64,000 nt of DNA from Catenulispora rubra (lineage in GTDB: Bacteria; Actinomycetota; Actinomycetes; Streptomycetales; Catenulisporaceae): positions 124,001-188,000 of the forward strand of contig NZ_JAACYW010000001.1 in the NCBI RefSeq assembly GCF_015356825.1. Direction: 5' to 3'. Positions within the stretch are counted from its first letter, which is position 1. The number at the start of each line of letters is the position of its first letter. The notes under the pieces were generated by a model that did not search any database, was not told where the DNA came from, and was given only the letters and a program-made list of their open reading frames with translations. This document shows, piece after piece, positions 8,226 through 17,063 of the stretch. The position numbers and the translations under genes are program-made.

Positions 8226-9272
8226 TCAGCTGTCGTGCTCGCCCAGCTGCGGGGGCGACCGGTACTCGGGTTCGTATTCCGCGACCCGGATGGGGCTGCC
8301 GACCAGACGGAAGCCGCCGGCGTCGACAACGGTCTCCGGATACGCGGCCAGCGCCTCCGGCAGCGTCCTGACAGCGGCGGCCGGAACGCCGAGCGGCCGT
8401 AGCCGTGTCTCCCAGCCAGCGGCGGTGTCTGCGGCCAACGCCCGGGTCACGACCGACAGAATGTGCGCGCGATTCCGAATGCGGTCGGTCATGGTCGCGA
8501 ATCCGGTGATCCCCGCCTCGCCCGCGAACGAACGCCAGAACCCGTCATGTGTCACGAACAGGGCGAGGTAGCCGTCGGCCGTCGGGAAGAGCTGCGCCGG
8601 AACGTAATGGGAGTGCGCGCCGAGCGGAAACCGCCGGGGCACCACCCCGTCATTCAGGTAGGCCGACACCCGGTAGTTGAGCTGGGACAGCATCACGTCC
8701 CGCATGCAGACCTCGACCTGCCCGCCGCGGCCTGAGACGATCTGGGCCAGCAGGCCCAGGGCGGCGGTCAATCCGGTGGAGTTGTCGGCCGCCGAGTACC
8801 CGGGCAGGGCGGGCGGCCCGTCGGGGTCGCCGGTGAGCGCCGCGACACCGACGGCCGCCTGGACGATGTAGTCGAACGCCGGATCGTCACCGCCGTCCAG
8901 GCCGAAGCCAGTGAGCGCGACGCAGACGATCCGGTCGTTCCACTTGCTCAGTGCCTCGTACGTGAGCCCGAGTCGGCGGATCGCGGACGGTTTGAGGTTG
9001 GCCAGAAGCGCGTGCGACCCGGCGGCCAACTCGCCCAAGCGGGCCTGCCCCGCCTCGGTCGCCAGCTCCAGGCGCACGCTGCGCTTGCCCCGGTTGAGGC
9101 TGGCGAAGTAGGAGTCGCCGACCGTGCGGGAGATGTCGCCGGCGGCCGGCTCGATCTTGGTCACCTCGGCACCGAGGTCGGCCAGCATCATCGTCGCGTA
9201 GGGACCCGCGAGCATGTGGCCGACCTCGAGGATCCGGATCCCGGCCAGCGGCCCGGCTGTCCCCCGCGTCAT
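8226..9272 (-). CDS. CaiB/BaiF CoA transferase
   Basis: Family III CoA transferase of 348 residues, last gene of the 13-gene leftward operon. Seen: the N-terminal signature GIRILEVGHMLAGPYATMML and ADLGAEVTKIEP, and the catalytic Asp region in FDYIVQAAVG. The ATG at 9272 overlaps the stop of the LLM oxidoreductase (ATGA). The family moves CoA between carboxylic acids, or racemises acyl-CoAs in the related Mcr branch. Placed next to a B12 mutase and a second CaiB protein at 18484, it probably activates or epimerises a pathway intermediate. It is slightly shorter than the usual 380-400 residues. Confidence 0.92.
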   Translation of the reverse strand: MTRGTAGPLAGIRILEVGHMLAGPYATMMLADLGAEVTKIEPAAGDISRTVGDSYFASLNRGKRSVRLELATEAGQARLGELAAGSHALLANLKPSAIRRLGLTYEALSKWNDRIVCVALTGFGLDGGDDPAFDYIVQAAVGVAALTGDPDGPPALPGYSAADNSTGLTAALGLLAQIVSGRGGQVEVCMRDVMLSQLNYRVSAYLNDGVVPRRFPLGAHSHYVPAQLFPTADGYLALFVTHDGFWRSFAGEAGITGFATMTDRIRNRAHILSVVTRALAADTAAGWETRLRPLGVPAAAVRTLPEALAAYPETVVDAGGFRLVGSPIRVAEYEPEYRSPPQLGEHDS

Positions 9273-10225
9273 CGGAAGTCCGCGGCCAGTGCGGCGGCGA
9301 AGTCCCGGGTGCGCAGCTTGGAGGCGACGAGCTCGTCCCGGTTCTCGCCGATCGGGAGAAGCCGGATGGACATGTCGGTCGTCCCGGCGTCGGCAAACCG
9401 CCGCAGCCGGTCTGTGATGGCCTCCTCGTCGCCGGCCGCACACAAGCCACCGACGTCGTGCACGTCGCCGTACTCCAGCAGCCGCTGATAGTTGGGCGAG
9501 ATCTCCGCTTCCCCGAGGATCCTGTTGGCCCGCTCCCGCGCCTCGTCGACCTGGGACGGCAGGCACAGGCAGACCGGGACGCCGGCGACGACACGCGGGG
9601 CGGGACGCCCTGCGTCGTCCGCGGCCTTCGTGATGCGCGGTACGACGTGCTCTGCGATCGCGCGTTCGTCCGCCAGCCAGAGCACCGTCCCGTCGGCCCG
9701 CTCACCGGCGAGCGCCAGCATCACCGGGCCGAGTGCGGCCACCAGCACGGGCAGCGGAGCGTCGGAGCCCAAGCTCAGCGGGTTGTGAACGGTGAAGGAC
9801 CGGTTCTCGACGTCGACCTGGCCCGGCCCGCGCAGCGCGGCGTCGAGCACTTCGAGGTAGTCGCGGGTGAAGCCGGCCGGCCGCTCGTAGGGCAGACCGA
9901 GCATGTCATGGACGATCCAGTGATGCGACGGCCCGACCCCCAGGGCCAGGCGGCCTCCTGCGGCGGCGTGCGCGGACAGCGCCTGTCTTGCCAAGGCGAT
10001 CGGGTGCTGCGCCTGGAGTGGTACAACCGCGGTACCCAGCTCGATCCGCGTCGTCCGCATCCCCATCAGCGCCACCGTCGTCAGAGCGTCGAAGTCGGTC
10101 GGGATCTGCGGGATCCACGCGGTGTCCAGCCCGGCGTTCTCAGCCCACTCCACGTCGTCGAGCATGCGGGCGAGTTTTCGTTCAGCGCTGCCTCGCTCGG
10201 GCCCGATCATGACACCGATGCGCAC
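9269..10225 (-). CDS. LLM class (F420-type) oxidoreductase
   Basis: 318-residue luciferase-like TIM-barrel protein. The start MRIGVMIGPERG and the segments DTAWIPQIPTDF, TRIELGTAVVPLQAQHP and GGRLALGVGPSHH are characteristic of actinobacterial F420-dependent members. GTG start at 10225 with GGAG 5 bases upstream. It lies 14 bases behind the B12-binding subunit and overlaps the CoA transferase. Predicted hydride transfer with F420, substrate unknown. LLM proteins of this subtype often sit in steroid or terpenoid catabolic operons, consistent with the P450 and DUF35-thiolase upstream. Confidence 0.9.
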   Translation of the reverse strand: MRIGVMIGPERGSAERKLARMLDDVEWAENAGLDTAWIPQIPTDFDALTTVALMGMRTTRIELGTAVVPLQAQHPIALARQALSAHAAAGGRLALGVGPSHHWIVHDMLGLPYERPAGFTRDYLEVLDAALRGPGQVDVENRSFTVHNPLSLGSDAPLPVLVAALGPVMLALAGERADGTVLWLADERAIAEHVVPRITKAADDAGRPAPRVVAGVPVCLCLPSQVDEARERANRILGEAEISPNYQRLLEYGDVHDVGGLCAAGDEEAITDRLRRFADAGTTDMSIRLLPIGENRDELVASKLRTRDFAAALAADFR

Positions 10226-10239
10226 GATGACTCCAGTTC

Positions 10240-10680
10240 TCAGGCGGTCGGTTCGGCATTGGAGGGGGCCGTCAAAGCCCGCATCCCCGCCACGATGGCG
10301 TCGAGCGAGGTGCCCGTCGGAAAGACTGCCGCGGCGCCGATGTCGAGCAACCGCTGCGTGTCGGCCGGAGGTATGGTGCCGCCGACGACGACGGCGACGT
10401 CGTCCGCGCCGGCGGCCTTCAAGGCGTCGATGGTCCGGGAGGTCAGGGCGAGGTGTGCGCCGGACAGGATGCTGAGGCCGACGACTGCGACGGCCTCGGC
10501 GACCGCGATGGCCGCGATCTGCGCCACCCGTTGCCGGATCCCGGTGAAGACGACCTCGTAGCCGGCGTCGCGGAGCGTGCGGGCCACGACTTTGGCACCG
10601 CGGTCGTGGCCGTCCAGACCCGGCTTGGCGATGAGGACCCTGATCCGGCGGGACCCGGCCATCGTCAGTCTGCTACTCAT
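10240..10680 (-). CDS. Acyl-CoA mutase, cobalamin-binding small subunit
   Basis: 146-residue stand-alone B12 domain. Seen: the DxHxxG motif at D23-H25-G28 (GLDGHDRG), the LSILSGAH loop and the GGTIP turn, all hallmarks of base-off/His-on cobalamin binding. The ATG at 10680 overlaps the stop of the large subunit by one base (TGATG), so the two are coupled. As in isobutyryl-CoA and 2-hydroxyisobutyryl-CoA mutases, catalytic and B12 domains are separate chains that must assemble. No MeaB/ArgK-type GTPase chaperone is seen in the window. Confidence 0.93.
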   Translation of the reverse strand: MSSRLTMAGSRRIRVLIAKPGLDGHDRGAKVVARTLRDAGYEVVFTGIRQRVAQIAAIAVAEAVAVVGLSILSGAHLALTSRTIDALKAAGADDVAVVVGGTIPPADTQRLLDIGAAAVFPTGTSLDAIVAGMRALTAPSNAEPTA

Positions 10681-12257
10681 CAGAACACCACCGGCTGCTG
10701 GAACTCGCCCCAGACCGCCTTCAGAGCGGCGACCATCTCCCCGACCGTGCAATAGGCGTTGGCGCAGTCGATCAGGGCGGGCATGAGGTTGTCGCTGCCT
10801 TCGGCGCACCTGGCCAGGTTTGCAAGTCGTTCGCGGACGGCGGCAGCGTCGCGATCCGCCTTGACGGCGGCAAGTCGCTTCAGCTGACGGTCACGACCCT
10901 CGGCGTCCAGCTCATAGGTCTCGAAATCAGCCGGCGCTTCATCCGAGACGAAGCGGTTGACGCCGACGACCGGCCGAGCACCGGACTCGATGTCCTGGTG
11001 GATCTTGTAAGCCTCGTCGGCGATGAGGCCCTGCAGGTAGCCGTCCTCGATCGCACGCACCACACCGCCGTGCTCGTCGAGATCCCGCATGACCTCGATG
11101 ATGCGGGCCTCGGTGGCGTCCGTGAGCGCCTCGACGAAGTAGGAGCCGCCGAGCGGGTCCGCGACCTGCGTGACACCTGTCTCGTAAGCCAGGATCTGCT
11201 GAGTACGCAAGGCGAGGGTCGTCGACTCCTCACTCGGCAGCGCGAACGGCTCGTCCCACGCTGCGGTGAACATCGACTGGACCCCGCCGAGCACGGAGGC
11301 CATCGCCTCGTAAGCGATCCGCACGATGTTGTTCTGAGCTTGAGGCGCGTACAGCGACGCCCCGCCCGCCACACATCCGAACCGGAACATCGACGCCTTG
11401 TCCTCGGTCGCGCCGTATCGCTCACGGACGATCGTCGCCCAGCGCCGACGCCCCGCGCGGTACTTGGCGACTTCCTCGAAGAAGTCGCCGTGCGTGTAGA
11501 AGAAGAACGAGACCTGCGGCGCGAACTGCTCGATGGTCATGCGGCCGCGCGCGAGGACGGTGTCGCAGTAGGCGACCCCGTCCGCGAGGGTGAACGCCAT
11601 CTCCTGTACCGCGTTGGCCCCGGCGTCGCGGAAGTGTGCACCGGCCACCGAGATCGCGTTGAACTTCGGTACCTCGGCGGCACAGAACTCGATCGTGTCC
11701 GCGATCAGCCGCAGCGACGGTTCGGCGGGCCAGATCCAGGTGCCCCGGGACGCGTACTCCTTGAGGATGTCGTTCTGGATCGTCCCGGTCAGCGCGGCAC
11801 GCGGCACGCCCGCGCGCTCGGCAGCGGCGATGTAGAACGCCAGCAGGATCGCGGCCGTCCCGTTGATGGTGAAGCTGGTGCTGATCCGGTCCAGAGGGAT
11901 CCCGCCGAACAGGATCTCGGCATCGGCGAGGGTGTCGACGGCGACGCCGACCCGGCCGACCTCGTCGGCCACCTCCGGATCATCGGAGTCGTGACCGCAC
12001 TGCGTCGGCAGGTCGAGCGCCACCGAGAGCCCTGTCCCGCCTTGCTCCAGCAGATAGCGGTACCGGCGGTTGGACTCCTCGACCGTGCCGAAGCCGGAGT
12101 ACTGCCGGAACGTCCACAGCCGCCCCCGGTATCCGGACGAATAGTTGCCCCGGGTGAACGGGTAGCGGCCCGGTTCCGGCGGTTCGGATCCCCGGTCCGC
12201 GGGTCCGTAGACCGGCTGGACGGGGAGGCCGGACGGGGTGCGGAAGGTGTCGTCCAT
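10680..12257 (-). CDS. Methylmalonyl-CoA mutase family, large subunit
   Basis: 525-residue catalytic chain of an adenosylcobalamin-dependent acyl-CoA mutase, lacking the C-terminal B12 domain (next gene). Seen: RQYSGFGTVEESNRRYRYLL, GLSVALDLPTQ, GTIQNDILKEY and the C-terminal DNLMPALIDCA. Substrate-determining positions: MCM of Propionibacterium has Tyr89 and Arg207; isobutyryl-CoA mutase has Phe and Gln; hydroxyisobutyryl-CoA mutase has Ile and Gln. Here Tyr53 (in RQYSG) and Arg171 (in LKEYASR) occupy those places, suggesting a dicarboxylic substrate such as methylmalonyl- or ethylmalonyl-type CoA, although the split architecture is that of the other two families. It follows the DoxX gene without a real gap. 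Confidence 0.93.
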   Translation of the reverse strand: MDDTFRTPSGLPVQPVYGPADRGSEPPEPGRYPFTRGNYSSGYRGRLWTFRQYSGFGTVEESNRRYRYLLEQGGTGLSVALDLPTQCGHDSDDPEVADEVGRVGVAVDTLADAEILFGGIPLDRISTSFTINGTAAILLAFYIAAAERAGVPRAALTGTIQNDILKEYASRGTWIWPAEPSLRLIADTIEFCAAEVPKFNAISVAGAHFRDAGANAVQEMAFTLADGVAYCDTVLARGRMTIEQFAPQVSFFFYTHGDFFEEVAKYRAGRRRWATIVRERYGATEDKASMFRFGCVAGGASLYAPQAQNNIVRIAYEAMASVLGGVQSMFTAAWDEPFALPSEESTTLALRTQQILAYETGVTQVADPLGGSYFVEALTDATEARIIEVMRDLDEHGGVVRAIEDGYLQGLIADEAYKIHQDIESGARPVVGVNRFVSDEAPADFETYELDAEGRDRQLKRLAAVKADRDAAAVRERLANLARCAEGSDNLMPALIDCANAYCTVGEMVAALKAVWGEFQQPVVF

Positions 12258-12262
12258 CGGCT

Positions 12263-12784
12263 TCAGTGCCCGTCCGGCTCAGCCGGAGCCGACGGCTGCG
12301 GACGCCAGAACGTCGCGAGCAGTCCTGCCGTGGAGACGACCGCCACTCCGAGTGCGAGGGAGCCCCCGCCCCAGCCGGTCACGGCGATGCCACCGGCGGA
12401 GTCGACGGAGAACCGGCCGGGACCGAGCACGGCGAGCGCCAAGGAGACAGCCCCGAGCACGAGGACGTACTCGAATCCCTCCTTGAAGACGAAGAATCCG
12501 TTCGGGCGGTGCGCGAGGAGCCCCGCTATCAGCATCACCGTCATGACCGCCGCGGCGGCAAGCGATGTGAGCAGCCCCGCCACCAGCAGCGCTCCGGCGC
12601 CGATCTCGGTGACCACGCTCATCCACGCCTGGAGCCGGCCGTGGCGCAGGCCGAGTCCTTCGAACCAGCCGGCGGTGCCCGCAATGCGGCCACCGCCTCG
12701 CCAGTGGTTGTACCCGTGCAAGATCATCGTTGTGCCGACGATCACGCGCACGAGCAGAAGCACGGAGGCATCAGCGTTCATCAT
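12263..12784 (-). CDS. DoxX family membrane protein
   Basis: 173-residue integral membrane protein with four hydrophobic helices, beginning VLLLVRVIVGTTMILHGYNH; the HG motif after helix 1 is typical of DoxX. Start at the ATG at 12784, overlapping the hydrolase stop (ATGATGA), with GGAGG 8 bases upstream; a second ATG at 12781 is equally possible. DoxX proteins are linked to thiosulfate:quinone oxidoreductase or to redox sulfur metabolism, but many actinobacterial members have no assigned role. It ends 5 bases before the mutase large subunit. Confidence 0.85.
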   Translation of the reverse strand: MMNADASVLLLVRVIVGTTMILHGYNHWRGGGRIAGTAGWFEGLGLRHGRLQAWMSVVTEIGAGALLVAGLLTSLAAAAVMTVMLIAGLLAHRPNGFFVFKEGFEYVLVLGAVSLALAVLGPGRFSVDSAGGIAVTGWGGGSLALGVAVVSTAGLLATFWRPQPSAPAEPDGH

Positions 12785-13746
12785 CCCGCCCTCCGAGTCG
12801 TGAGCCGGTCGAGGACGCATTCCTCGACGAATGACAGGGCCCTGAGGTGATAGGCCATCGCGGTCAGTCCGACGCTGAGGTTGTGGCCGCTCTCGGCGAA
12901 CTCGTCGGTACAGACTCGCGGAGCAGCCGTGAACAGGGAGGCGATGTCGGCCAGCGCTGCCGGCCCGGTGCGCCAGACCTGCTCGTGATCACTGAGCGTG
13001 TAGTGGACCGGAACGCGCACAGCCCCAGCCAGCTCCGCGAACTCCTCCTTCCATGTCTGCGCCACCTCGCCTTCGTAACCAGGTGTCGGCGAGGCGAAGC
13101 CCGCGCCGCCGATGACCTCGGACGGGTAGAGGCGGGACGGCGTCCAGAGCAGGTCGAACAACGCCCGGCCCTGGCTCTTCGGCACGGCGGCCGCCTCCCT
13201 GCGCCCCTGAAGTAGCTCCTGGATGCCCGGGTGGTGATGGCGTCCGGTGCCGGCCAGCTCCACCCCCAGCAAGTCCGTTCCGCGTGGCCGGCCGGCCATT
13301 CGGAGCACGAGTTCGCAGCCGATCGAATGGCCGAGCAGGAACACGCCCGCGCCCTGTGGGCGGGTCTCGAGCAGCCGGTCCACCACCGCATAGACGAGGT
13401 CGACTCGGCGCTCTGCGGAGGTCAGGTCTGCGGCATGTGAAGCGGAGTCGCCGTAGCCCGGTCGGTCCACGGCAATCACGGTGAACCCCAGCGCTGTACC
13501 GAGCCGCAGCAACGAGTGCCTCGGCCGGCCCGGGTCGTCGAAGTACGCCGATATGGCCGCTCCGCCGTGCAGCGCCACGATGACGCCGCGCGGCTGTTCG
13601 GCCTCGCTCAACAGAACCGACATCGGGATGCCGTCGACGTCGACCACAAGGCGGGTCACGCTCGGCGCGCTCAGCGCCGGTGGCGTCCGGTCCACGGCGG
13701 CTTCGTCATAGACGGGCCCGGCCAGACCGGGTTCCACGGCGGTCAT
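12781..13746 (-). CDS. Alpha/beta hydrolase
   Basis: 321 residues. The nucleophile elbow is G-H-S141-I-G, the oxyanion segment VALHGGAA lies around residue 60, and the probable catalytic His is in ESGHNLS near the C-terminus. ATG at 13746 overlaps the stop of the DUF35-thiolase gene. Cytosolic serine hydrolase by sequence (no signal peptide). In this operon it may hydrolyse an ester or lactone generated by the oxygenases, or a CoA thioester; the sequence does not decide. Confidence 0.88.
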   Translation of the reverse strand: MTAVEPGLAGPVYDEAAVDRTPPALSAPSVTRLVVDVDGIPMSVLLSEAEQPRGVIVALHGGAAISAYFDDPGRPRHSLLRLGTALGFTVIAVDRPGYGDSASHAADLTSAERRVDLVYAVVDRLLETRPQGAGVFLLGHSIGCELVLRMAGRPRGTDLLGVELAGTGRHHHPGIQELLQGRREAAAVPKSQGRALFDLLWTPSRLYPSEVIGGAGFASPTPGYEGEVAQTWKEEFAELAGAVRVPVHYTLSDHEQVWRTGPAALADIASLFTAAPRVCTDEFAESGHNLSVGLTAMAYHLRALSFVEECVLDRLTTRRAG

Positions 13747-15419
13747 GTGTCGGACCTCAGGAGGATCGCACCGCTGGGTGTGAGGCCGCCGCTGCTGACG
13801 ACGGCGACCCGGGCGTCACGGACTTGCCGGTCCCCGCCTTCCCCGCGCAGCTGGACGATCGCCTCGTGCATCAGTCCCATGCCGTGGGTGCGGCCGTGTG
13901 AGAGTTGGCCGCCGTGGGTGTTCAGGGGCAGCAGACCGTCCCGGGCGATGTTCTTCCCCCCTTCGAGGAAGTCCTTGGCCTCTCCGATCCCGCAGAACCC
14001 CAGGCCCTCGATCCAGGACAGGCAGTTGAACGTGAACCCGTCGTAGAGCTCTGCCACGTCGACGTCCGCCGGCCGCAGAGTCGTCCGCGACCACAGGTGC
14101 GCCGACTGGCCCAGCACCTGCGGCTCGTGAGTCAGCGTGCTCTGGTCCCACTCGATCCGTTCCAGGATCTGGGTGCCGACGGCCTCCACCAGGATCGGCG
14201 GCTTGGCCAGGTCCCGCGCGGTGTCCACGGCCGAGACGATCACGGCTATCGCGCCGTCGCAGGGAACATCGCAGTCGTAGAGGCCGAACGGTGTCGTGAT
14301 GGACCTGGCCGTCAGGTAGTCGTCCATGGTCATGGGGTCGCGATAGATGGCTGTCGGGTTCAGCGCGGCGTTCGCGCGCTGGTTCAGGGCGATCCAGCCC
14401 AGGGTTTCGCGGGTGGTTCCATACCGGTGAAAATGCCGCTGCGCGTTCTGCGCCAGCGTGTGCGCGGCCGAGGTCGCTCCGAAGGTGTGGAACCAGGCGT
14501 GCGAGCCGGTGACACGGCTGGGCCGGGCCTGGGTGATCTCGCCCCGGCGCATGAGTTCGCCGTTGGTCGACTCCCAGAGCGTCCGGAAGCACAGGACGTG
14601 GCGCGCCAGCCCGCCGGCCACGGCGAGCATGGCCGAGATCAGTGAACCGACCGGCCCGAACGTCTCGGGTCCGCCGTTGTACCAGGTCGGCCGAATACCC
14701 AGGGCGCACTCCAGCGCAGTCGCGCCGCCTTCGGCGAAGCCGCCGTAGGCTCCGGCGCCCGGGTAGGTGGACATGCCGTCGATGTCGTCCATGGTGAGGC
14801 CGGCGTCCGCGACCGCCGCCTCGCAGGCCTGCACGGTGAGCGCGAGCGGCGGGACCATCAGGCGGCGTCCGATCGGCGAGGCCCCGATGCCGGTGATCGC
14901 CACCTTGTCCTCGAACTTGTCCGGGCGGGGCATCGGCCGGACGTGCCGCCACATGGCCTGCGGCGGCACCTCGTCCTCCGGCAGCGCGGGGGCGGCCTGT
15001 CCCTGCTCGGCCGCCGGACGGAAGTGCGGCAGCCAGACATCTTCCACGTGCTCGAAGACGACCTCCATCCGCATGCCCAGTGCGAGCTGATCCGGCTCGC
15101 AGTCGACAGCGTTGGTCGTGAGCCTGACTCTCGGGTCCTCTTCGATCGCGACCTGGGCCACGATGTAGGGCTCCGGAAGTCCGGGCGCCTTGAATCGGTC
15201 GCTGACCGTGAAACCGATGAGCGTGGCGAATCCGGAAACCGCTCTGACGGCCATCTCCTGTTTGCGGCAATACCTGCAGACCGGCTGGGGAGGATGGATC
15301 AGCGTCTGGCAGGCACCGCACTCCGCAAAGCGGAGCTGACCATCCGCCCCGGACGTCCAGAAGAACTCGGTCTCCGCCGTGAGCGACGGCAGGATACGGC
15401 CCGGTGCAGTCTCAACCAA
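13743..15419 (-). CDS. Fused DUF35 (zinc ribbon + OB fold) - thiolase-like protein
   Basis: 558-residue fusion. Residues 1-150: rubredoxin-like zinc ribbon with C34-x2-C37 and C48-x2-C51, followed by an OB-fold DUF35 domain (GFATLIGFTVSDRF, PYIVAQVAIEED). Residues 170-558: non-decarboxylating thiolase fold of the SCP-x/Ltp type, with NTHGGQLSHGRTHG and GGLTPSGAILL. The canonical nucleophilic Cys region of thiolases is absent (ETFGPVGSLIS instead). In steroid side-chain degradation, Ltp2-type retro-aldolases pair with a DUF35 domain of ChsH2; here the partners appear joined in one chain. Start is a TTG at 15419 overlapping the P450 stop by 8 bases, with AAGG upstream. Predicted aldolytic or thiolytic C-C cleavage of an acyl-CoA. 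Confidence 0.9.
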   Translation of the reverse strand: MVETAPGRILPSLTAETEFFWTSGADGQLRFAECGACQTLIHPPQPVCRYCRKQEMAVRAVSGFATLIGFTVSDRFKAPGLPEPYIVAQVAIEEDPRVRLTTNAVDCEPDQLALGMRMEVVFEHVEDVWLPHFRPAAEQGQAAPALPEDEVPPQAMWRHVRPMPRPDKFEDKVAITGIGASPIGRRLMVPPLALTVQACEAAVADAGLTMDDIDGMSTYPGAGAYGGFAEGGATALECALGIRPTWYNGGPETFGPVGSLISAMLAVAGGLARHVLCFRTLWESTNGELMRRGEITQARPSRVTGSHAWFHTFGATSAAHTLAQNAQRHFHRYGTTRETLGWIALNQRANAALNPTAIYRDPMTMDDYLTARSITTPFGLYDCDVPCDGAIAVIVSAVDTARDLAKPPILVEAVGTQILERIEWDQSTLTHEPQVLGQSAHLWSRTTLRPADVDVAELYDGFTFNCLSWIEGLGFCGIGEAKDFLEGGKNIARDGLLPLNTHGGQLSHGRTHGMGLMHEAIVQLRGEGGDRQVRDARVAVVSSGGLTPSGAILLRSDT

Positions 15420-16770
15420 CGATCTTCGCCTTCACATTGCGGACAGTCACCGGCTCGGCGAGCCGCTGCTCGTCGCAGACCTTTTGCAGCTTCACGAGGG
15501 TCTCCTCCAGGCCCGGGCCGGTCCTGGTACCCGGCTTGAACGTGGCCGGCAGATGCCGCATGCCCTGGATGACACCGATGCTCTCGTAGTGCACGGTGGT
15601 CTCGGGGTCGCACCGGAAGTCCGGCATCCGGTCCAGCACCTGGATGATCATCCGCTTGAACACGGTGCGCGCGACGTTCGAGCCGATGCATCGGTGGATG
15701 CCGAGCCCGAAACTGCTGTGCCGGTTTCCTTCACGGGCCAGGTCCACGCGGTTCGGGTCGGGGAACACCGACGGATCCCGGTTCGCCATCGCCCAGGAGA
15801 GCCAGAGACGCTCGCCCTCCTTGAACGAGGTTCCGGCGATCTCGCAGTCCGCGGAGATGGTGCGTCCGTCACCCGGGGCGGGCGTGTAGAAGCGCAGGAA
15901 CTCCTCGGTCGCGGAGTCCAGCAGCGTGTCCCGTTCCCGGCTGAGCCGGTCGCGGTCTTCGGGATTCTCCGAGAGCCACTCCAGCGCGTGCGCGGTGAGG
16001 GCGGTCGTGGTGTCGAAACCGCCGCCGATGAGCAACGCCAGGACGCCGAGCAACTCCTCGTCCGGCGGGGTCTTGCCGTTGATGTCGGCGTTGACGAGCG
16101 CGTTCACCAGGCCCGGCCGCGGCTCGGCCTTCACCGACAGCAGCTGGGCCATCAGGTCCTTGCCCATCGCCGCATGCAGCTCGGCGACCCGCGGGGCGTC
16201 CGGCGAGTTCGGCGGCGTGTAGATCCCGATGTGCGCCGCCTCGCAGTACACCGTCCAGCTCTTCAGCGGGATCCCCATCATCGCCAGGGTGAGAACCGCC
16301 GGCACGATGTTGGCGAGGTCGTCGACGAAGTCGATGCGGCCTTCCTCGATCTTGTCGTCGATGCAGGCCCGCGCCACCTCGTCGATCAGCGGGACCCAGC
16401 GGGCGATCGCCGCCGGCGACAGGTAGGGGTTGAGGGTCTGGCGGTAGTAGCGCTGCTCGGGCGGGTCCATCTCCAGGAAGCCGCCCTGCGTTCCGCGCTT
16501 GGGCGGGGGAATCGTGATGCCCTGGTACCCACGACGCACACCCTTGACGTCGTGGTCGTTGGACAGGAATTCGGCGGAGCGGGCCAGCTCGAACACCTCA
16601 CGGTTGCCGCTGGCGACCCAGTGCCCGCCATAGGTGTCCGACCACGCGATCGGGCACTTGCCCTGCAACTCCTGGGTGATCTCTTCGAACTGGTGCCGGT
16701 ACTCGGGAGTGTGGCGGTCGAAGTGGACCCGCGCCTTCTTGCGGTCGTCGGCGACGTCATCCGTACTCAT
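15412..16770 (-). CDS. Cytochrome P450
   Basis: 452-residue bacterial class I P450. Seen: I-helix G249-GGFDTTT, the K-helix ExxR (E290-FL-R293), and the haem-binding loop FGLGIHRC with Cys361 as ligand. Start at the ATG at 16770, with GAGAG upstream; a GTG at 16782 would add four residues. The 3Fe-4S ferredoxin encoded 54 bases upstream is its probable electron donor, but no ferredoxin reductase lies in this operon (one is at 58737). Soluble, cytosolic. Predicted hydroxylation of a hydrophobic or terpenoid/steroid-like intermediate. Confidence 0.93.
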   Translation of the reverse strand: MSTDDVADDRKKARVHFDRHTPEYRHQFEEITQELQGKCPIAWSDTYGGHWVASGNREVFELARSAEFLSNDHDVKGVRRGYQGITIPPPKRGTQGGFLEMDPPEQRYYRQTLNPYLSPAAIARWVPLIDEVARACIDDKIEEGRIDFVDDLANIVPAVLTLAMMGIPLKSWTVYCEAAHIGIYTPPNSPDAPRVAELHAAMGKDLMAQLLSVKAEPRPGLVNALVNADINGKTPPDEELLGVLALLIGGGFDTTTALTAHALEWLSENPEDRDRLSRERDTLLDSATEEFLRFYTPAPGDGRTISADCEIAGTSFKEGERLWLSWAMANRDPSVFPDPNRVDLAREGNRHSSFGLGIHRCIGSNVARTVFKRMIIQVLDRMPDFRCDPETTVHYESIGVIQGMRHLPATFKPGTRTGPGLEETLVKLQKVCDEQRLAEPVTVRNVKAKIVG

Positions 16771-16824
16771 GGCTTCTCTCACTTCCGGTCGGGACGAGGG
16801 GCGGGCGGCGCGGGTCCGCGGCCG

Positions 16825-17016
16825 TCAGGTCAGCGAGATCGCTTGTTCCGGGCACGAGCGGACCGCCTCGCGGACGTCGGCCTCCTGATCGGCCGGGACT
16901 TCTTCGCTGATGACGATGGAGTGGCCGTCGACCTCGCTGAGATCGAACGTCCCGGGGGCCCGCATGGCGCACAGGGTGTGTCCCTGGCAGCGCTCCGAGT
17001 CGACCTGAACTTTCAC
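16825..17016 (-). CDS. 3Fe-4S type ferredoxin
   Basis: 63-residue ferredoxin beginning VKVQVDSERCQGHTLC. Cluster ligands: Cys10, Cys16 and Cys55-Pro, with His13 at the position of the fourth cysteine, the CxxHxxC...CP motif of ferredoxins that serve actinobacterial P450s. GTG start at 17016 has AAGGAGAG upstream. It lies directly upstream of the P450 gene in the same operon and most likely donates electrons to it. Confidence 0.92.
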   Translation of the reverse strand: MKVQVDSERCQGHTLCAMRAPGTFDLSEVDGHSIVISEEVPADQEADVREAVRSCPEQAISLT

Positions 17017-17063
17017 TGTCTCTCCTTCTCTTGCGATGACCGACGGCCTTTCCGGTCGGTGCA

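Noticed and set aside
10998..12803. A 601-codon open frame on the plus strand across the mutase genes
   Set aside because: It is antisense to the mutase large subunit and DoxX, is rich in Arg/Gly/Asp/Glu low-complexity sequence, and has no domain or ribosome-binding site. Long antisense frames are expected in GC-rich DNA.
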